Assembly: GCA_028023455.1 (NCBI GenBank)
Contig: JAQFVV010012497.1
Location: 434,001 to 498,000 of the forward strand
Origin: Epiperipatus broadwayi
Taxonomy: Eukaryota > Onychophora > Udeonychophora > Euonychophora > Peripatidae
Direction of reading: 5' to 3'
DNA: 64,000 bases
Shown: one piece after another, positions 61,850 through 64,000 of the stretch
How positions within the stretch are numbered: the first letter of the stretch is position 1
Layout: the number at the start of each line of letters is the position of its first letter
Notes under the pieces: generated by a model
Database searches by the model: none
Seen by the model: only the letters and a program-made list of their open reading frames with translations
What the model was told of the DNA's origin: nothing
Position numbers and translations under genes: made by a program

Positions 61850-64000
61850 AATTATCATCATCATTATCAGTCCACTGCAGGATGACTGTCTCTTCAAGTT
61901 CAATCCATCTTCTCCGATCTTTAGCTTCTCTTTTCCACATCACCCCTGTACACTTTCTTATTTAATCCATCCATCTCACATGTGGTCTCTTTCTGAGTTT
62001 TTTACAATCTCTTGGAATTCAGCTTAAGATTTCAATTGTCCATCTATTATCATCTCTTCTAGCAATATGTCCAGCCCAACTCCAGTCTTTTAACTTTTTC
62101 AATGAGATCAGTAACACCTGTTTGTTCTCTTACCCATATATTGCATTTTCGATCTCTTCTTGTTACTCCCAACATGCATCTCTTCATATTTTTTTGAATG
62201 GTCTGAAGTCTCTGTATTGTTCTTCTATTATGTGTCCAGATCTCAAATCCATAAATAAGAACTGGTAAAACACATTTATTAAAAATCTTCCTTTTCAAAC
62301 ACATAGGATATTTCCTTTTAGTATCAAGTTATTTCTACCAAAAGCAGTCCAAACAAGTTTAATTCTATGATTAATTTCATCCATTATGTTTCCATCTGTA
62401 TTAATAATCTGACCAAAGTATTTGTAATTGTTAACTTCTTCTAACTCATCATAATCAATTTTTATTTTCATATTTTGAGAAAATAACATTAAACATTACT
62501 TTAGTCTTTTTAACATTTATCTTTAGTCCTATTTTCATCTGATAACTCCTGCAACATTTCCTGCAGCTCTAAAGCGCATTATTTGCAAAAACAACTACAT
62601 CTGCAAAATCTAAATGATTTAAATAATCTCCATTTACTTTCACTCTGTTACCTTCCCATTTTAATCCACGAAATACTTCTTGCAGCACTGCTATAAAAAT
62701 TTTGGAGATATGGAGTCACTCTATCTTACAATATTATTATGTAATCTAATTGTTGCTGTTGCATTTTTATAAATATTCTTTAAAATACAACAATATCTTG
62801 GATCTATATCTTGATGATCCAATGCTTTAATCACTGAAGAAATGTTTATAGAATTAAATGCCTTTTTATAATCTACAAATCCAAAGCATAATGCCAACTC
62901 ATATTCATTTGTCCTTTCTATAACTTCTCTCAATACCTGGATATGATCTACTGTACTAAAACCACTTTTGAGTCCAGCTTGTTCTCTTGGTTGGTGGAAA
63001 TCCAATGTTCTCTGTAGCTGTAGACGAGTTGTAATTATCTTGGTAAAAATTTTCTATAAAACTGATAAAAGGCTGATAGGTCTGTAATTTCTAATATTTT
63101 CTTTATCATCTTTTTATTAATACTGCATTCTTCCAATCATTGGTACATCTTTATCATTTAGACATTTGCTATATAACTTTGCTAAACAAATTTCTATTTT
63201 TTCACCTGCTTCTTTTAATATATCAATTATAATTCCATCATTATCTGAAGCCTTTCCTTTCTTCATACATTTAATTGCATGTCTCACTTCTTCATTTAAA
63301 ATTTTGGGCAATTCGGAAGATGTAATAGACATAGGAGATACTTGTGCTTTATTACTATATAATTCTTGATAACCAAGTCTTCTACCCATTTCATGATGTC
63401 ATCTCTTTTTAGTAATAATTCCATCTTTTTTTCTTATTACAGATATAAATTTTTTACCAATACCAAAATGTTGTTTTACCCTCTTGAGTATTTTATTCTC
63501 TTCTGGAGCTTTTCTTGCTAGTTCACAGTTATACTTTCTTATATCATTTTCAACTTTTTTCCGCACCATTTTACAAAATTCGAGATATTCAATTCTTTTT
63601 AATGCATTATTTTTGTATATCTTCATATTCCTTTTTTTTCTTCATAAATTCTCTAGTTTCAGTAAAAATTTTATTGGTTAATTGCTGCTTTTTTTTACCA
63701 GCTATCTTTGTTGCAGTTTTTAAAAGTGTAAACAGTTATTTTCATATTAATTTTATTCAAATCTGAATCTTGTTCAAAATCTACTAATACTTGAAACCGA
63801 TTTGTAAGTTCTAATTTAACTTCATTAGAATGTTTCTGAAGATTAGGAATATCAACTGTAAATATTGTTTTTCTTAATAATTTTTTTTCTCTCTAGTTTT
63901 GCATTAACACGTATCTTACATCTTACTAATCGATGATCACTTCCTGTGTTAAATTTATTAAGAACATTACAATCTTGAAATATGTATTTTCTGTTAGTCA
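61850..64000 (-). pseudogene. RTE-type LINE, long 5'-incomplete-in-window copy
   Basis: Reads on the - strand from the right window edge to a GATAATGATGATGATAATT tail near 61850. In order it shows the end of an APE endonuclease domain (NTGSDHRLVRCKIRVNA near 63910-63960), a linker (KIYKNNALKRIEYLEFCKM, 63399-63626), the RT start (KGKASDNDGIIIDILKEAGE near 63230), motif A region (LALCFGFVDYKKAFNSI near 62870), a region with HLDFADVV-type sequence near 62610 where the catalytic box is damaged, and EVNNYKYFGQIINTDGNIMD. The C-terminal part (KRKIFNKCVLPVLIYGFEIW, then GVTDLIEKVKRLELGW) is at 62059-62304. Several frameshifts make it inactive. It is the best reference in the window for the other RTE fragments (20698, 29500, 56830). 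The full element extends beyond 64000. Confidence 0.88.

Overview
The window is eukaryotic, animal nuclear DNA. It is very AT-rich (roughly 70-75% by eye), with GT-AG introns, dense LINE, SINE, LTR and DNA-transposon remnants, and no operon-like gene packing. It lies inside one host gene read on the + strand: the middle part of an unkempt (UNK/UNKL-type) CCCH zinc-finger gene. Eight exons (12645-12780, 34136-34253, 42079-42163, 43820-44082, 44222-44362, 48481-48685, 59853-59972, 60055-60221) splice together in one open frame of about 411 codons. They encode zinc fingers 4-6, the Ser/Asn-rich disordered linker and the conserved central segment. The exons for fingers 1-3 must lie left of the window, and the coiled-coil/RING end must lie right of it. 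Intron sizes from 82 bp to 21.4 kb, RTE-type LINEs, tRNA-derived SINEs and Ty3-type elements suggest an invertebrate with a large repeat-rich genome. Arachnids or molluscs are possible, but the sequence alone does not let me name the group.

Layout. 1-12.6 kb is upstream intron made of repeats: a palindromic repeat (family called M1 here), a 14-bp-TSD element with inverted blocks (1613-2273), a decayed non-LTR LINE (about 2760-5030, - strand), and a structurally complete but pol-less LTR retrotransposon (5208-10464, - strand) nested in an older M1-like repeat. More M1 copies and a 163-bp tandem duplication follow. The 21-kb intron after the first visible exon holds a hAT MITE with perfect 8-bp TSD, an RTE copy with a twin-priming 5' inversion and perfect 11-bp TSD, several long palindromes, and tRNA-derived SINEs. 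The 7.8-kb intron holds another M1 palindrome, a possible pogo-like remnant, a decayed Ty3/gypsy gag-pol (about 36760-39300, - strand) and an approximately 1-kb TIR element. The 4.1-kb intron (44363-48480) is mostly a single 2778-bp TIR element with a perfect 9-bp TSD (Mutator-like by structure), carrying a minisatellite with higher-order blocks and a GC-richer open frame that I do not recognise. The last part holds a decayed RTE, two more unkempt exons and a long RTE copy running off the right edge (- strand).

Functional reading. Only the unkempt exons look like host coding sequence under constraint. Almost everything else is mobile DNA at different stages of decay. The most unusual items are the 9-bp-TSD element at 45324-48101, the pol-less LTR element, and the repeats whose inverted blocks are arranged A-B-A'-B' rather than as a simple hairpin. 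Several long intronic palindromes should fold into long duplexes in the unkempt pre-mRNA. I did not find a new enzymatic or defence system.
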